The notes beneath the pieces were generated by a model. That model saw nothing but the letters and a program-made list of their open reading frames with translations, did no database searches and was not told where the DNA came from. The translations under genes were made by a program, and so were the position numbers. A stretch of 64,000 nt of DNA, taken from NCBI GenBank assembly GCA_021200535.1, contig JAJQGL010000050.1, positions 1 through 64,000 of the forward strand. The letters run 5' to 3'. Origin of the DNA: Clostridiaceae bacterium. GTDB taxonomy: Bacteria > Bacillota > Clostridia > Lachnospirales > Lachnospiraceae. Of this stretch, positions 62,572 to 64,000 are shown piece after piece; position 1 is the stretch's first letter, and every line of letters begins with the position of its first letter.

Positions 62572-64000
62572 TTAGCGCTTCAAATTTACAAGTTCCTCAA
62601 GCATAGAGTCAGAAGTTGTAATAATTCTGGAATTTGCCTGGAATCCACGCTGTGTTATGATCATCTGCGTAAATTCTGTCGCAAGATCTACGTTGGACAT
62701 TTCCAACGCACCTACCGTAAAGGAACCAGAAAGAGAAACTTCTTCTCCAACACCATCAAAATCACCAGAGTTTAAGGATGCAGCATATAAACTGTTTCCA
62801 GCCGCCTCCAAACCGGATGGATTGGCAAAGGTCGCCACAGCAATCTGCGCCAAGCACTTTGTCAGCCCATTATCGTAAGAGCCCCAGATTTTTCCTTCTG
62901 AATCAATCGAAATACCGGTCATGTTTCCAGCTTTATTTCCTGTGTTATATCCATCTGCATCTCCCTTTACGCTGGAAATCTTTGAGCTGCCGCCCGCAGA
63001 ATACTGTGTCAGATCATTAAAATAAATGTTTAAGCCGCCTTCATCCGTAGAAGTATCATGCTGCGGAAAGCTGCTGGTATCGCCAGTATTAGTTCCATCT
63101 ACAGAAATCACAGAGAAGTTGATGGCGCTGCCATTATAAATTGCATTATCACGCTCCGTAGTGCTGACAAACTCACCTGTGCTGCTGCTGAATTGAATCT
63201 GCTGTATCTGATCTGCCGTACAGGTCAGAGTCATCTTCCCTGTAGTGGAGTCTACGGTAACCTGTGAACCGGAAATCTCAACGCCTCCAAAGCTGATCAC
63301 AGCATTCGTGTTTGCTGTATAAGTCGTTACACCGGTTGTTGCATCTGTTGTCGACGTAACAAAGATGGAATTTGAATCAGAATCCAGCACATCCGCAACA
63401 CGAACATCATAGGTAACCGTCCCCGTAGTCTGGTCCTGCGCCAGAGAAATATAAAGCTTTACGGTATAAGACTCTCCCAGATTATCATAAAAGCTGAATG
63501 TCGTAACCTCTCCTCCGTCAATCGGAACACCATTTGCATCATAGGTTGGTGTCAGATCGGTATCAGACGGATCAATATTGCCGGATATGGTAACTGCTGT
63601 TGTAGCCTCCGGCTCATAATACGTACTGGAAGCCGTCATAACCGCCAGGTCTTTCACGGTATCTTTAATGATATTTCCATCATCATCTGCCAGCCAGCCC
63701 TGTACGATAGCACCATTTGTCGTACAGTACAGATTGCCGGCATCATCAATATTTAATGCACCTGATTTAGTAAAATAAGTACCTGTCCCTGAGCGCACAA
63801 CCAAAAACGAATCACCGTTAATCGCTATATCCAGCGCACGGTTTGTTGTAGACGTACCACCTGCTTCGGTGATGTTTGTTGTGATTGCTGCAACGGTAGA
63901 ACCAAGACCAATCTGTTTTGCATTTGTTCCTGCTGTTCCCAGGTCTGCGTTTGCTCCGGATGCAGAAGACGTCGTCTGATAAAAGGTATCTGAAAAATTA
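62572..64000 (-). CDS. flgE: Flagellar hook protein FlgE (N-terminus beyond window edge)
   Basis: NRALDIAINGDSFLVVRSG..YFTKSGALNIDDAGNLYCTTNGAIVQGW; C-term VDLATEFTQMIITQRGFQANSRIITTSDSMLEELVNLKR; frame open to the window end. Confidence 0.93.
   Translation of the reverse strand, partial: NFSDTFYQTTSSASGANADLGTAGTNAKQIGLGSTVAAITTNITEAGGTSTTNRALDIAINGDSFLVVRSGTGTYFTKSGALNIDDAGNLYCTTNGAIVQGWLADDDGNIIKDTVKDLAVMTASSTYYEPEATTAVTISGNIDPSDTDLTPTYDANGVPIDGGEVTTFSFYDNLGESYTVKLYISLAQDQTTGTVTYDVRVADVLDSDSNSIFVTSTTDATTGVTTYTANTNAVISFGGVEISGSQVTVDSTTGKMTLTCTADQIQQIQFSSSTGEFVSTTERDNAIYNGSAINFSVISVDGTNTGDTSSFPQHDTSTDEGGLNIYFNDLTQYSAGGSSKISSVKGDADGYNTGNKAGNMTGISIDSEGKIWGSYDNGLTKCLAQIAVATFANPSGLEAAGNSLYAASLNSGDFDGVGEEVSLSGSFTVGALEMSNVDLATEFTQMIITQRGFQANSRIITTSDSMLEELVNLKR

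Overview
The window looks like a low-to-mid GC, motile, spore-forming Clostridia/Lachnospiraceae-type chromosome. I could not run database searches, so this placement is inference. Left part (1-14.6 kb): a UDPGP-family nucleotidyltransferase fragment, a zinc-ribbon membrane protein, a frame-disrupted prfC, purE, the conserved hemW-lepA-spoIIP-gpr-rpsT block, a dCMP deaminase and a ~1400-aa secreted InlB-B-repeat/LRR protein. Centre (14.7-28.9 kb): a single tightly packed minus-strand cluster of 13 genes. It combines a PotABCD-type polyamine ABC transporter, a PII-family protein, two unusual M28-like hydrolases, a cyclase-family hydrolase, an agmatinase-family ureohydrolase, a PucR-type regulator, a class III aminotransferase, an Fe-alcohol dehydrogenase and an aldehyde dehydrogenase. 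It is preceded by a promoter plus terminator-like leader and closed by a strong terminator. I read it as a candidate polyamine/agmatine-derivative uptake and fermentation system. Between it and the next operon lies an array of TCATGA-delimited ~45-bp units with GNRA-type mini-hairpins. Next (29-39 kb): amidase, guaB, groESL (with CIRCE), DUF2225, glnS, SleB-like hydrolase and a eukaryotic-type HisA. Right part (39-64 kb): a large minus-strand flagellar/chemotaxis operon from flgE (truncated by the window edge) through motAB, fliLMY, fliOPQR, flhBAFG, cheBAWCD and fliA to FapA-like and uncharacterised accessory genes. Two families of short dispersed intergenic repeats are visible by eye. No rRNA, tRNA or CRISPR array was recognised.
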